12,101 nucleotides of DNA from UBA2233 sp002347965 [NCBI: Nitrospirae bacterium UBA2233] (GTDB lineage Bacteria; UBA2233). This document shows, in pieces, positions 1-5,655 of this stretch. The stretch spans positions 1 to 12,101 of the forward strand of contig DDYN01000042.1 in assembly GCA_002347965.1 (NCBI GenBank). The letters are read 5' to 3'. The translations under genes and the position numbers were made by a program. The notes below the pieces were generated by a model. The model did not search any database. It was not told where the DNA came from and saw only the letters and a list, made by a program, of their open reading frames with translations. Position 1 is the first letter of the stretch; each line of letters begins with the position of its first letter.

Positions 1-181
1 GAATACGGTCTTCCTCGAGACGCTCCAGAAGGGCCGCGTATGGGTCAGAAACGGCGAGCGCCCTCCCCGAAAGGACCACGCAGGCCATGACACCCATGAA
101 GGCCATGAAAAACCTGGACTTGCGTTCCATAAAAGACATGACCGGCATGAAAGCGGGCGCTTTTTTGGGCCAACGTTCCAT
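1..181 (-). CDS. Partial gene for a probable exported protein (N-terminus only)
   Basis: Only the first 60 codons lie in the window; the rest runs off the left edge. The reading starts at an ATG at 181, with an AAGGGAA Shine-Dalgarno-like stretch (complement of 187-193) five bases upstream. An in-frame ATG at 130 (residue 18) is an alternative start. From residue 18 the protein reads as a signal peptide: MERKSR supplies the basic n-region, a hydrophobic core of about 14 residues follows, and ALA before VSDPYAALLERL fits a signal peptidase I site. The mature protein therefore starts near residue 44 and begins with an amphipathic, acidic helix. The gene is divergent from rsmI. Too little is visible to assign a family. 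A short N-terminal helix of this type also occurs in MltB-like lytic transglycosylases, but that is only a guess. Export is fairly well supported; the function is unknown. Confidence 0.7.
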   Translation of the reverse strand, partial: MERWPKKAPAFMPVMSFMERKSRFFMAFMGVMACVVLSGRALAVSDPYAALLERLEEDRI

Positions 182-227
182 TTCAGTTCCCTTAGGCGGT
201 ATGATAGTCTCTAGACAAAAAAATAAG

Positions 228-243
228 CCAAAGTACGCTTTGG
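228..243. repeat. Short inverted repeat between the partial gene and rsmI
   Basis: CCAAAG, the spacer TACG and CTTTGG form a 6-bp-arm inverted repeat in the 126-bp divergent gap. Read on the minus strand, the stem is followed by CTTATTTTTTT, which resembles a weak intrinsic terminator or attenuator ahead of the partial minus-strand gene. A TATCAT hexamer (complement of 201-206), a possible minus-strand -10, lies about 22 bp downstream of it, so the repeat could instead be an operator. The stem is short and only half G/C, and either role is inference. Confidence 0.4.
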
Positions 244-307
244 TAAGCTATCCAACGAGATGCGGCGCGGTTTTTCTCAAACAAACGCCTTCAGGCCAAA
301 GTAGCAC

Positions 308-1153
308 ATGCAGCCCAAGAACGCAAAAGCCGCGGGCACCCTGTATATTGTCGCCACGCCGATCGGAAACCTTCAAGACATCACGCTCCGAGCCCTCGAG
401 ACGCTACGGGTCGTTGACACGATTCTTGCCGAAGACACCCGCGCTACAAGGAAGCTGCTTAGTCATTTCGGCATCAAAAAGCCGCTTGAAAAGTTCGAGC
501 GTTTCAGCGAAAAGTCCAAAGAAGCGAGCCTGATCGAAAGACTATCACAAGGCGAGTGCATTGCGCTCGTAAGCGACGCGGGAACGCCCGCCATTCTCGA
601 CCCGGGGGCCTCTTTGGTGCTGGCCTGCCACACGTCTGGCATCGCCGTCGTCCCCATTCCGGGGCCGAGCGCGTTGACGGCCACGTTGAGTGCAAGCGGC
701 CTGATCGAGGACGGGTTCGTGTTCTTTGGCTGGGCGCCCCGAAAATCAAACGAACGCAAGGAATTTGGGCTCAGGCTAAGCCAAACCCCCTTTCCGGCCG
801 TCTTGTTCGAGGCCCCAAGAAGGCTAGCCGGGCTTCTGAAGGCGCTCGTCCCAAGCCTCGGAGGGCAAAGGGCCTTCATCGCCAGGGAGCTCACAAAAAT
901 CCACGAAACGCACTATTTTGGCACTCTCGAAGAGCTTTCGGCACGATTCTCCAAAGAAGGCGCGCCGCTCAAAGGAGAGCTGGTCGTGGTGATCGAGGCG
1001 GCCAAGCGGCCCTTCCATGCCCGACAAGAGCCCGAGTCTTTTGCCCAAGCCGGCACCAAGGCCACGGCCAGAGCGCTCTCTCGAATGCTTGGGCTTACGA
1101 CCAAGGAGGCCTACGGCATCCTTCAGGCCGTCCGAAAAAGAAAAGACGCTTAA
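308..1153 (+). CDS. rsmI: 16S rRNA (cytidine(1402)-2'-O)-methyltransferase RsmI
   Basis: RsmI uses S-adenosylmethionine to 2'-O-methylate C1402 in the decoding centre of 16S rRNA, fine-tuning start-codon selection and fidelity; it acts in the cytoplasm. The 281-residue protein has the usual family length and the tetrapyrrole-methylase fold motifs: TPIGNLQD (17-24), AEDTR (41-45), SDAGTPA (89-95), PIPGPSA (116-122), FFGWAPR (139-145), FEAPRR (167-172), ARELTKIHE (192-200) and KGE (222-224). The C-terminal part (about 250-278) is the small helix-turn-helix-like tail typical of RsmI. The ATG at 308 is preceded in frame by a TAG three bases upstream (302-304), so no longer start exists; no clear Shine-Dalgarno sequence is seen. 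It converges with xseB, and the two stop codons overlap by four bases counted together (1150-1153). Family assignment is secure. Confidence 0.96.
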   Translation: MQPKNAKAAGTLYIVATPIGNLQDITLRALETLRVVDTILAEDTRATRKLLSHFGIKKPLEKFERFSEKSKEASLIERLSQGECIALVSDAGTPAILDPGASLVLACHTSGIAVVPIPGPSALTATLSASGLIEDGFVFFGWAPRKSNERKEFGLRLSQTPFPAVLFEAPRRLAGLLKALVPSLGGQRAFIARELTKIHETHYFGTLEELSARFSKEGAPLKGELVVVIEAAKRPFHARQEPESFAQAGTKATARALSRMLGLTTKEAYGILQAVRKRKDA

Positions 1154-1404
1154 GCTTTCTGGGGAGAGGCACTGCCGTCCAATGAGGATAGGTTGGCCAA
1201 GACCAGCTCTACCTTGGCGTTGGCCTGCTCGAGCTTTCTTTTGCAGTAGGCAAGAAGCTCCGAGGCACGCTGCACGAGGGCGACGAGCTCTTCTATGTCC
1301 AGCTCGTCGCCCTCGATGGCCTGTAATATCCGCTGGACTTCCTCAATGGCCTCTTTGTAGCTCGCAACGCCCTCGGGGACATCTTTGGTTTTGAGCTTTG
1401 CCAT
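1150..1404 (-). CDS. xseB: Exodeoxyribonuclease VII small subunit XseB
   Basis: XseB is the small helical subunit that assembles on XseA to form exonuclease VII, which degrades single-stranded DNA from both ends to short oligonucleotides. The 84-residue product has the family length and pattern: YKEAIEEVQRILQAIEGDEL (16-35), then LVQRASELLAYCKRKLEQA (43-61), two amphipathic helices of a coiled hairpin, and a short variable tail. The frame stays open for another 600 bases upstream, but the start at 1404 is set by the MAKLK N-terminus and by AAGGAG (complement of 1412-1417) seven bases before it. The gene is a lone minus-strand unit here; xseA is not in the window. Its TAA overlaps the rsmI TAA tail-to-tail. 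Secure. Confidence 0.93.
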   Translation of the reverse strand: MAKLKTKDVPEGVASYKEAIEEVQRILQAIEGDELDIEELVALVQRASELLAYCKRKLEQANAKVELVLANLSSLDGSASPQKA

Positions 1405-1484
1405 GTATAGACTCCTTTCTTCTGTCGGCGCAAAGGAAGGAGAACCCGGATACCCCGCCCTTTGGCCCTTTCTTTTCAGGATAC

Positions 1485-1610
1485 CATGCCGCGGCATGCA
1501 CCCATTCCCGCGTGTTTCGATAGGCGGGACATTCTTTTCCCGCCATGAAAGGCCGTAGCGTTTTGCCGTGCTCCAGCACACCCGCCTGGGGAAAAAGCAA
1601 ACCTTGCCTT
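1485..1610. repeat. Dispersed intergenic element, copy 1 (perfect 78-bp core at 1490-1567)
   Basis: The core 1490-1567 is identical, base for base, to 2583-2660. Weaker similarity continues on both sides. On the left is a 14-bp perfect palindrome, CATGCCGCGGCATG (1485-1498). On the right is the stretch after CGCCTGG up to about 1610, where roughly 13 of 21 positions match copy 2. Inside the core, TCCCGC (1506-1511) can pair with GCGGGA (1524-1529), or GGCGGGA (1523-1529) can pair with TCCCGCC (1538-1544); the two stems exclude each other. Copy 1 alone carries a small hairpin, GTGCTCCAGCAC (1568-1579). It sits between the divergent xseB and dehydrogenase genes. A 20-codon frame from ATG at 1496 to TAG at 1558 exists in both copies but has no ribosome binding site. 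The repeat is certain; its nature is not. Confidence 0.9.
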
Positions 1611-1676
1611 CCACGTAGTCAGTCGCCTTTGTTTGCGCTATTCTTTTCTCCGTCGGCATCTTCTTTTTAACCGCCT

Positions 1677-1682
1677 GGAGGG
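1677..1682 (+). promoter_or_regulatory. Ribosome binding site deciding the dehydrogenase start
   Basis: GGAGGG lies seven bases before the ATG at 1690. It selects this start over the in-frame ATG at 1633, which would add 19 residues ahead of the Rossmann motif and has no comparable site. Confidence 0.75.
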
Positions 1683-1689
1683 CTTTCGC

Positions 1690-2565
1690 ATGGATCAAAT
1701 CGGGTTCGTGGGTCTTGGCAAGATGGGGCTCCCCATGGCGCTCAACCTCTTGAAGGCGGGGTTCTCGCTCTCGGTCATTTCCCGCTCGAGGCCGCCCGTC
1801 GAAAGGGCGCTGGAGATGGGTGCCAAAGAGGCCTCTTCTCCGAGGGCGCTCGCGATACAAACCAAGACCATCCTTACCTGCTTGCCGGACATCGAGACGC
1901 TCGAGGCCGTCTATTTGGGTGCAGATGGGCTTTTTGAAGGCGCAAAACCAAACCAACTCTTCATCGACCACTCGACTATCTCGCCAAAATTGGCCAGGAT
2001 GCTTTTTGAAAAGGCAAGGCAAAAAGGCGTGGATTTTCTGGATGCCCCGCTAAGCGGCGGGCCCGAAGGGGCTAAAGCGGGCAGCCTTAGCATCATGGTG
2101 GGGGGAGAACCATCGGCGTTTGAAAAGGCCAGACCAATTCTTGACGCCATAGGCAAGCATATAGTCCATTTCGGGCCGCCAGGGGCCGGAAGCATGGCCA
2201 AGCTTTTAAACAACCTGTTTGTGGGCATCTTGAACTTCGCCGTTGCCGAGGCGTTTTTTTTGGCCGCAAGGGCCGGCCTTGATGCCGAAACGCTCTACGC
2301 GACGCTCATGCGCTCGACAGCAAAAAGCGCCATGCTCGAGCGGAATTTCCCTTTGCTCCAAAAAGAAGACTTCGCCCCGCGCTTCAGCATGGCCCATCTG
2401 TTGAAAGACCTAAGGCTCCTCCAACAGGCCGCAAGCGAAATCGGGTTTGTCCCGGAATCGCTCCAGCCGCCCCTTCGAGCCGTTAGGCAGGCAGTGGAGG
2501 GAGGAATGGGCAAGATAGACATTTCGGCAGTCGCCCTGCTGCTTCAAAAGCCCAACCCCCGATAG
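1690..2565 (+). CDS. 3-hydroxyisobutyrate dehydrogenase family oxidoreductase
   Basis: This is an NAD(P)-dependent beta-hydroxyacid dehydrogenase. The superfamily includes 3-hydroxyisobutyrate dehydrogenase (valine breakdown), tartronate-semialdehyde reductase and glyoxylate/succinate-semialdehyde reductases; the sequence alone does not decide the substrate. The 291-residue length is typical. The Rossmann nucleotide site is GLGKMGLPMA (8-17). DHSTISP is at 93-99, and the substrate-binding signature DAPLSGGPEGA lies at 118-128. GAGSMAKLLNN (165-175) holds the catalytic lysine K171, and the C-terminal helical domain has the conserved KD pair (239-240). The codons resemble the neighbours'. There is no obvious operon partner. 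The gene stands alone between the two copies of the intergenic repeat, and copy 2 begins about 10 bp after its stop. The family is secure; the specific reaction is open. Confidence 0.92.
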   Translation: MDQIGFVGLGKMGLPMALNLLKAGFSLSVISRSRPPVERALEMGAKEASSPRALAIQTKTILTCLPDIETLEAVYLGADGLFEGAKPNQLFIDHSTISPKLARMLFEKARQKGVDFLDAPLSGGPEGAKAGSLSIMVGGEPSAFEKARPILDAIGKHIVHFGPPGAGSMAKLLNNLFVGILNFAVAEAFFLAARAGLDAETLYATLMRSTAKSAMLERNFPLLQKEDFAPRFSMAHLLKDLRLLQQAASEIGFVPESLQPPLRAVRQAVEGGMGKIDISAVALLLQKPNPR

Positions 2566-2575
2566 GCGAGAAGTT

Positions 2576-2693
2576 CACGCCGCGCGGCATGCACCCATTC
2601 CCGCGTGTTTCGATAGGCGGGACATTCTTTTCCCGCCATGAAAGGCCGTAGCGTTTTGCCTTGTCCGCCTGGCTAGAAAGCCGAGCCTGCCTT
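2576..2693. repeat. Dispersed intergenic element, copy 2 (perfect 78-bp core at 2583-2660)
   Basis: This copy has the same orientation as copy 1, offset by 1093 bp. The core 2583-2660 matches 1490-1567 without a mismatch. The left hairpin keeps the arms CACGCC (2576-2581) and GGCATG (2586-2591) but has a GCGC centre instead of GC, plus one C-A mismatch. The internal competing stems are therefore at 2599-2604/2617-2622 and 2616-2622/2631-2637. To the right, copy 2 lacks most of the GTGCTCCAGCAC hairpin of copy 1 and then has TCCGCCTGG and a diverged tail to about 2693. It lies between the dehydrogenase stop and the promoter of the metalloregulator. There is no T-tract directly after the stems, so it does not read as an ordinary terminator on either strand. 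Confidence 0.9.
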
Positions 2694-2755
2694 TTTCCCG
2701 CGGCCGTATCTGGCGTTGGATGACTTTTCTTGCCGATCTTTTAGGCATTGGTCTA

Positions 2756-2785
2756 TTGACTTTTCTCCCAAAACTGCGCTAAATT
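2756..2785 (+). promoter_or_regulatory. Sigma70-like promoter of the regulator-feoAB operon
   Basis: TTGACT (2756-2761) matches five of six bases of the -35 consensus. TAAATT (2780-2785) matches four of six of the -10 consensus, with an 18-bp spacer. This would place the transcript start near 2792 and leave a leader of about 28 nt before the TTG start at 2820. It is the best-looking promoter in the window and reads directly into the metalloregulator gene. Confidence 0.6.
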
Positions 2786-2801
2786 GTTTTGCAAGACAAA
2801 C
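2786..2801. promoter_or_regulatory. Candidate metalloregulator operator
   Basis: GTTTTGCAAGACAAAC is an imperfect inverted repeat: four outer pairs GTTT/AAAC plus one inner C-G pair. It begins one base after the -10 and covers the expected transcription start. A repressor bound here would block the promoter, and the first gene encodes a DtxR/MntR-type regulator, so autoregulation is plausible. It does not match a DtxR or MntR consensus closely enough for a firm call. Confidence 0.3.
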
Positions 2802-2819
2802 TTTTGGGCACGCTAAACA

Positions 2820-3314
2820 TTGCCGGTACTCACTCCAAGCCTCGAAGACTACCTCAAGGCAATTCTGATCCTAGAGCGGCAGAGAGGTGCCGCTAGGCCT
2901 GCAGACATCGCAAGAGTCGTACGGGTAGGAAGGCCTTCCGTGAGCCTAGCCCTGAAGAGGCTCAAGGGAAAGGGGATGATCTCCCACAATGCTTACGGAG
3001 ACGCTACGCTCACGCCAGAAGGAAACAAGGCCGCAAAGAGCGTCCTTTTTAGGCATGAAGCCTTGAGCGTGTTTTTTGTCAACGTCCTTGGCGTTCCAAA
3101 AGACCAAGCTAACGAGAACGCCCACAGGCTCGAACACGCCATCGACGACACGGTGCTCGAGCGCCTCGTCGCTTTTACCAATACTCTGGTTGAACGTCAT
3201 GGTCCACTCGAAGGCCCGCAGGGCTTCTGCAAAGAAGAGGCCCAACATTATGATCTTTACGATACCTCTTGCTCCAGCCCGCATGAAGATGCAACCCAGG
3301 AGCCGCTCGGCTAG
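2820..3314 (+). CDS. DtxR/MntR-family metal-dependent transcriptional regulator
   Basis: This is a cytoplasmic metal-sensing repressor, probably controlling the feoAB genes that follow. Residues 5-67 form the winged helix-turn-helix (TPSLEDYLKAI at 5-15, RPSVSLALKRLKGKGMI at 38-54, YGDATLTPEG at 59-68). Residues 72-125 form the dimerisation and metal-binding domain, with RHEAL (78-82) and AHRLEHAIDD (101-110). By alignment from memory, D10 takes the place of MntR D8 (DtxR M10), H102 that of DtxR C102 (MntR E99), and E105/H106 are conserved; K13 replaces MntR E11. Metal choice (iron or manganese) is thus unclear. At 164 residues it lacks the C-terminal SH3-like domain of long DtxR proteins, and a stand-alone FeoA of that fold is encoded 1 bp downstream. 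The TTG start is forced by an in-frame TAA at 2814-2816; no good ribosome binding site is visible. The C-terminus is Cys/His-bearing. Confidence 0.92.
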   Translation: MPVLTPSLEDYLKAILILERQRGAARPADIARVVRVGRPSVSLALKRLKGKGMISHNAYGDATLTPEGNKAAKSVLFRHEALSVFFVNVLGVPKDQANENAHRLEHAIDDTVLERLVAFTNTLVERHGPLEGPQGFCKEEAQHYDLYDTSCSSPHEDATQEPLG

Positions 3315-3315
3315 A

Positions 3316-3567
3316 ATGCACAAGCTAACAGACGTCCAACCGGGAACTAGCGTCATTCTCAAGGAAGTTCTGGGAGGCAAGCGCCTTCAAAAAAGGCTTA
3401 TCGGCCACGGCCTTTTTGAAGGAAGGGCATTTCTGGTGCTCGAACGCTTGGGCCAAGGGGGGCCCGTGCTGGTTGAAATCGAAGGGAGCAAGCTTGCCGT
3501 AGGAAGGGGCATAGCCGAAAAGATCCTCGTCCAGCCCGAAGAGAGCCCAGTGGGGCTTATAGGATAG
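3316..3567 (+). CDS. feoA: Ferrous iron transport protein FeoA
   Basis: FeoA is a small cytoplasmic SH3-like protein needed for FeoB-dependent ferrous iron uptake, probably by contacting FeoB. The 83-residue product has the usual layout: an opening KLTDVQPGTSV (3-13), a central GKRLQKRLIGHGLFEGRAFLVLER segment (21-44) corresponding to the RRLxxLGlxpG region, and a final VEIEGSKLAVGRGIAEKILV (53-72) matching the 'srlaLrrelAekI' ending of the family. The start follows the regulator's TAG by one base, and feoB starts six bases after the feoA stop, so the three genes are probably co-translated. An in-frame ATG at 3283 would add 11 residues overlapping the regulator and is less likely. No feoC is present. 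Confidence 0.93.
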   Translation: MHKLTDVQPGTSVILKEVLGGKRLQKRLIGHGLFEGRAFLVLERLGQGGPVLVEIEGSKLAVGRGIAEKILVQPEESPVGLIG

Positions 3568-3572
3568 CCGCC

Positions 3573-5627
3573 ATGCTGAAGGCCGCGCTGATCGGCAACC
3601 CAAACGCGGGCAAAACGACGCTGTTCAACGCGCTGACCGGAGCAAGGCAACGGGTGGCCAATTACCCCGGCACAACGGTAGAACGAAAGGAGGGGGGGTT
3701 CCAGGCCCTGGGGGAGGATGTTGCGCTGATCGACTTGCCAGGACTCTACGACCTCACGCCGCTTTCCCCCGACGAGGAGGTTGTCAGGGTCGCGCTGGTG
3801 AAAGAAAGGCCAGACGTCATCGTCCAGGTGCTTGATGCTTCCAACTTGGCACGAGGGCTTTATTTGACGCTAGAACTTTTGACCCTCGAAACACCGCTCG
3901 TCCTTTGTCTCAACATGCTCGATGTTGCCGAGGCAAAGGGGGCACACGTGGACTCGGGAGCGCTCTCCAAGCTCTTGGGCGTCCCCGTCGTCGAGACAAT
4001 CGCCTCCAAGGGCGTCGGCATGGAGGCGCTCAAGCGCACGACCATTAAAACGGCCAAGGAAGGGGGCGCTCCGAAGGCACCACGCACGACATACGGCGAG
4101 CCTCTCGATTTTGCGCTCAAAACGCTCCAGAGTACCATAGAGGCCGCCCCTTCGCTGGAATCGAACTTTCCCGCTTCCTACCTCGCCCTCAAACTATTGG
4201 AAGGCGACGAGCTCCTCCTTAAGGCCATTCAAGCCGGAGCCGGGTACGCTCCGCTCAAGGCCGAGGTTCAAGCCATTCGGGAGCGAATTGGTCAGTCCAC
4301 GGACATGATGCTCAAGCAGAGACGCTACGAAAAGGCATCGCAAATCGCCAAGGGTGTCACCCTATTGCGCCCCAAACCGGCCCAAGAAACTGCGGGCGAC
4401 AAGCTGGATCGTTTGCTCTTAAACCCGCGAGTAGGGATCCCCGCCTTCCTCGTCATGCTTTTTGGCGTGTTCGCCCTGACGTTCCTTCTAGGCAACCCTT
4501 TGGCCGAAGGTATCGAGCGTACCATCGGCGCGCTCGGCGCGTGGATGATCGGCGCGCTCGGGACGGCCTCACCGCTGCTCGCCTCCTTTTTGACGGACGG
4601 CGTGCTGGCCGGAGTCGGGGCGGTGCTTACGTTCCTTCCGCAGATCGCCATTCTCTTTCTGGCGCTCGTGGCGATGGAAGATTCCGGGGCCATGGCCAGG
4701 GCGGCCTACCTGCTGGAGGGGTGGATGTCCAGACTAGGGCTACACGGCAAGAGCGTCATCCCTATGGTGCTCGGGTTTGGATGCGCCGTGCCGGCGATCA
4801 TGGCCACAAGAATTATCGAGTCCAGAAAAGAGCGGTTGATCACCATGTTCGTCATGCCGCTTTTTAGCTGCAGCGCAAGGTTTCCCATTTACGTGTTGAT
4901 CGTGGCCGCCTTCTTTCCAAAGCCTTTGCAGCCGCTAGCGCTGTTTGGCGTGTACATGCTAGGCGTCCTACTGGCCTTTTTGATCGCGGTGCTATTCAAG
5001 GGAGCCTTCGATAAGGAAGAAGAGGGCTTTTTTTTGTTGGAGATTCCACCCTACCGCATGCCCTCCAAAAAAACGCTCCTTTTCTTCACCTGGCAGCGCG
5101 TAGGCCAGTTCCTCAAGCGTGCGGGTACTGTCATTTTCGCCTTCAGCGTGCTCATGTGGGCGATGAGCCGGTTCCCATCCCCTCCCGCAAACGAGCTTGC
5201 AGCCGTGCCGGAGGGCTTAAGGCCGGCATACCGGCTCGGCTACTCGTTCACTGGAAGGCTTGCCAAGGGTATCGAGCCCATTCTAGAGCCCATCGGGTTC
5301 GACGGCAGGATTGGGATGGCGCTCATCGGGGCGACGCTCGCCAGGGAAATCTTCATCTCGCAGCTCGGCATCGCCTACGCGCTAGATGCCCCGGAAGGAG
5401 CAAGCTCAAGCCTAGCGGACCGGCTACAGAAAGACTACGGCCCGCTCACGGGCGTTTGCCTGCTGCTGTACTTTTTGATCGCCAGCCCTTGTATTGCAGC
5501 CTCCAGCGTGATGGCCAAAGAAAGCGGCTCACCCACGCTCGCCTTCTTGCAGGTGGGGTTTTTGTTCGCGCTCGGCTACGCGGCTGTGTTCGTTGTGTAC
5601 CGGATCGGCCTGATGCTCGGGGCCTAG
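3573..5627 (+). CDS. feoB: Ferrous iron transporter FeoB
   Basis: FeoB is an inner-membrane Fe(II) uptake protein with a cytoplasmic GTPase domain. The N-terminal G domain has G1 GNPNAGKTT (8-16), switch I NYPGTTVE (30-37), G3 DLPGLYD (54-60), G4 NMLD (114-117) and a G5 SKG (145-147). A helical spacer follows to about 280. The membrane part starts near 286 with FLVMLFGVFALTFLLG and includes two Gate-type signatures: GKSVIPMVLGFGCAVPA (392-408) and MPLFSCSARFPIYVLIVAAF (428-447), the latter with the conserved Cys of the CSAR motif. The second half contains TLAREIFISQLG (588-599) and ends with a hydrophobic segment (655-682). At 684 residues it is slightly short for the family and has no Cys-rich tail. 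It is the third gene of the regulator-feoA-feoB operon. Secure. Confidence 0.97.
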   Translation: MLKAALIGNPNAGKTTLFNALTGARQRVANYPGTTVERKEGGFQALGEDVALIDLPGLYDLTPLSPDEEVVRVALVKERPDVIVQVLDASNLARGLYLTLELLTLETPLVLCLNMLDVAEAKGAHVDSGALSKLLGVPVVETIASKGVGMEALKRTTIKTAKEGGAPKAPRTTYGEPLDFALKTLQSTIEAAPSLESNFPASYLALKLLEGDELLLKAIQAGAGYAPLKAEVQAIRERIGQSTDMMLKQRRYEKASQIAKGVTLLRPKPAQETAGDKLDRLLLNPRVGIPAFLVMLFGVFALTFLLGNPLAEGIERTIGALGAWMIGALGTASPLLASFLTDGVLAGVGAVLTFLPQIAILFLALVAMEDSGAMARAAYLLEGWMSRLGLHGKSVIPMVLGFGCAVPAIMATRIIESRKERLITMFVMPLFSCSARFPIYVLIVAAFFPKPLQPLALFGVYMLGVLLAFLIAVLFKGAFDKEEEGFFLLEIPPYRMPSKKTLLFFTWQRVGQFLKRAGTVIFAFSVLMWAMSRFPSPPANELAAVPEGLRPAYRLGYSFTGRLAKGIEPILEPIGFDGRIGMALIGATLAREIFISQLGIAYALDAPEGASSSLADRLQKDYGPLTGVCLLLYFLIASPCIAASSVMAKESGSPTLAFLQVGFLFALGYAAVFVVYRIGLMLGA

Positions 5628-5633
5628 GTGTAT

Positions 5634-5655
5634 GGCGGGGTATTTTTATCTCGCC
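5634..5655 (+). other. Hairpin in the feoB-cobU gap
   Basis: GGCGGGGTA (5634-5642) and TATCTCGCC (5647-5655) pair over nine bases, including two G-U pairs, around a TTTT loop. No T-tract follows, so it is not a standard intrinsic terminator. It lies 7 bp after the feoB stop. It could stabilise the 3' end of a processed feo mRNA or separate feoB from cobU expression. The structure is seen; the role is inferred. Confidence 0.45.

Noticed and set aside
556-1185. 209-codon plus-strand frame overlapping rsmI
   Set aside because: Its composition (Arg, Gly, Pro, His) is that of an out-of-frame reading and rsmI explains the DNA.
1405-2022. Long minus-strand frame extending xseB upstream through repeat copy 1 and under the dehydrogenase gene
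   Set aside because: xseB has a strong ribosome binding site and a family-like start at 1404; the extension is antisense to a clear dehydrogenase and resembles no known family.
1485-2693. Insertion sequence or composite transposon built on the two repeats
   Set aside because: The repeats carry no transposase or terminal inverted repeats, and no target-site duplication was seen around them; the enclosed gene is an ordinary dehydrogenase.
1485-2693. CRISPR array
   Set aside because: Only two units 1.09 kb apart with a gene between them; no regular spacers and no cas genes.
2661-2700. Intrinsic terminator for the dehydrogenase gene
   Set aside because: A 4-bp stem GGCT/AGCC (2671-2682) and a T5 run (2692-2696) are separated by about nine bases; stem and spacing are too weak.
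4524-4561. Direct repeat of a 14-bp unit (ATCGGCGCGCTCGG) inside feoB
   Set aside because: The copies are 24 bp apart, in frame, and encode repeated IGALG in a membrane segment. This is ordinary low-complexity coding, not an element.
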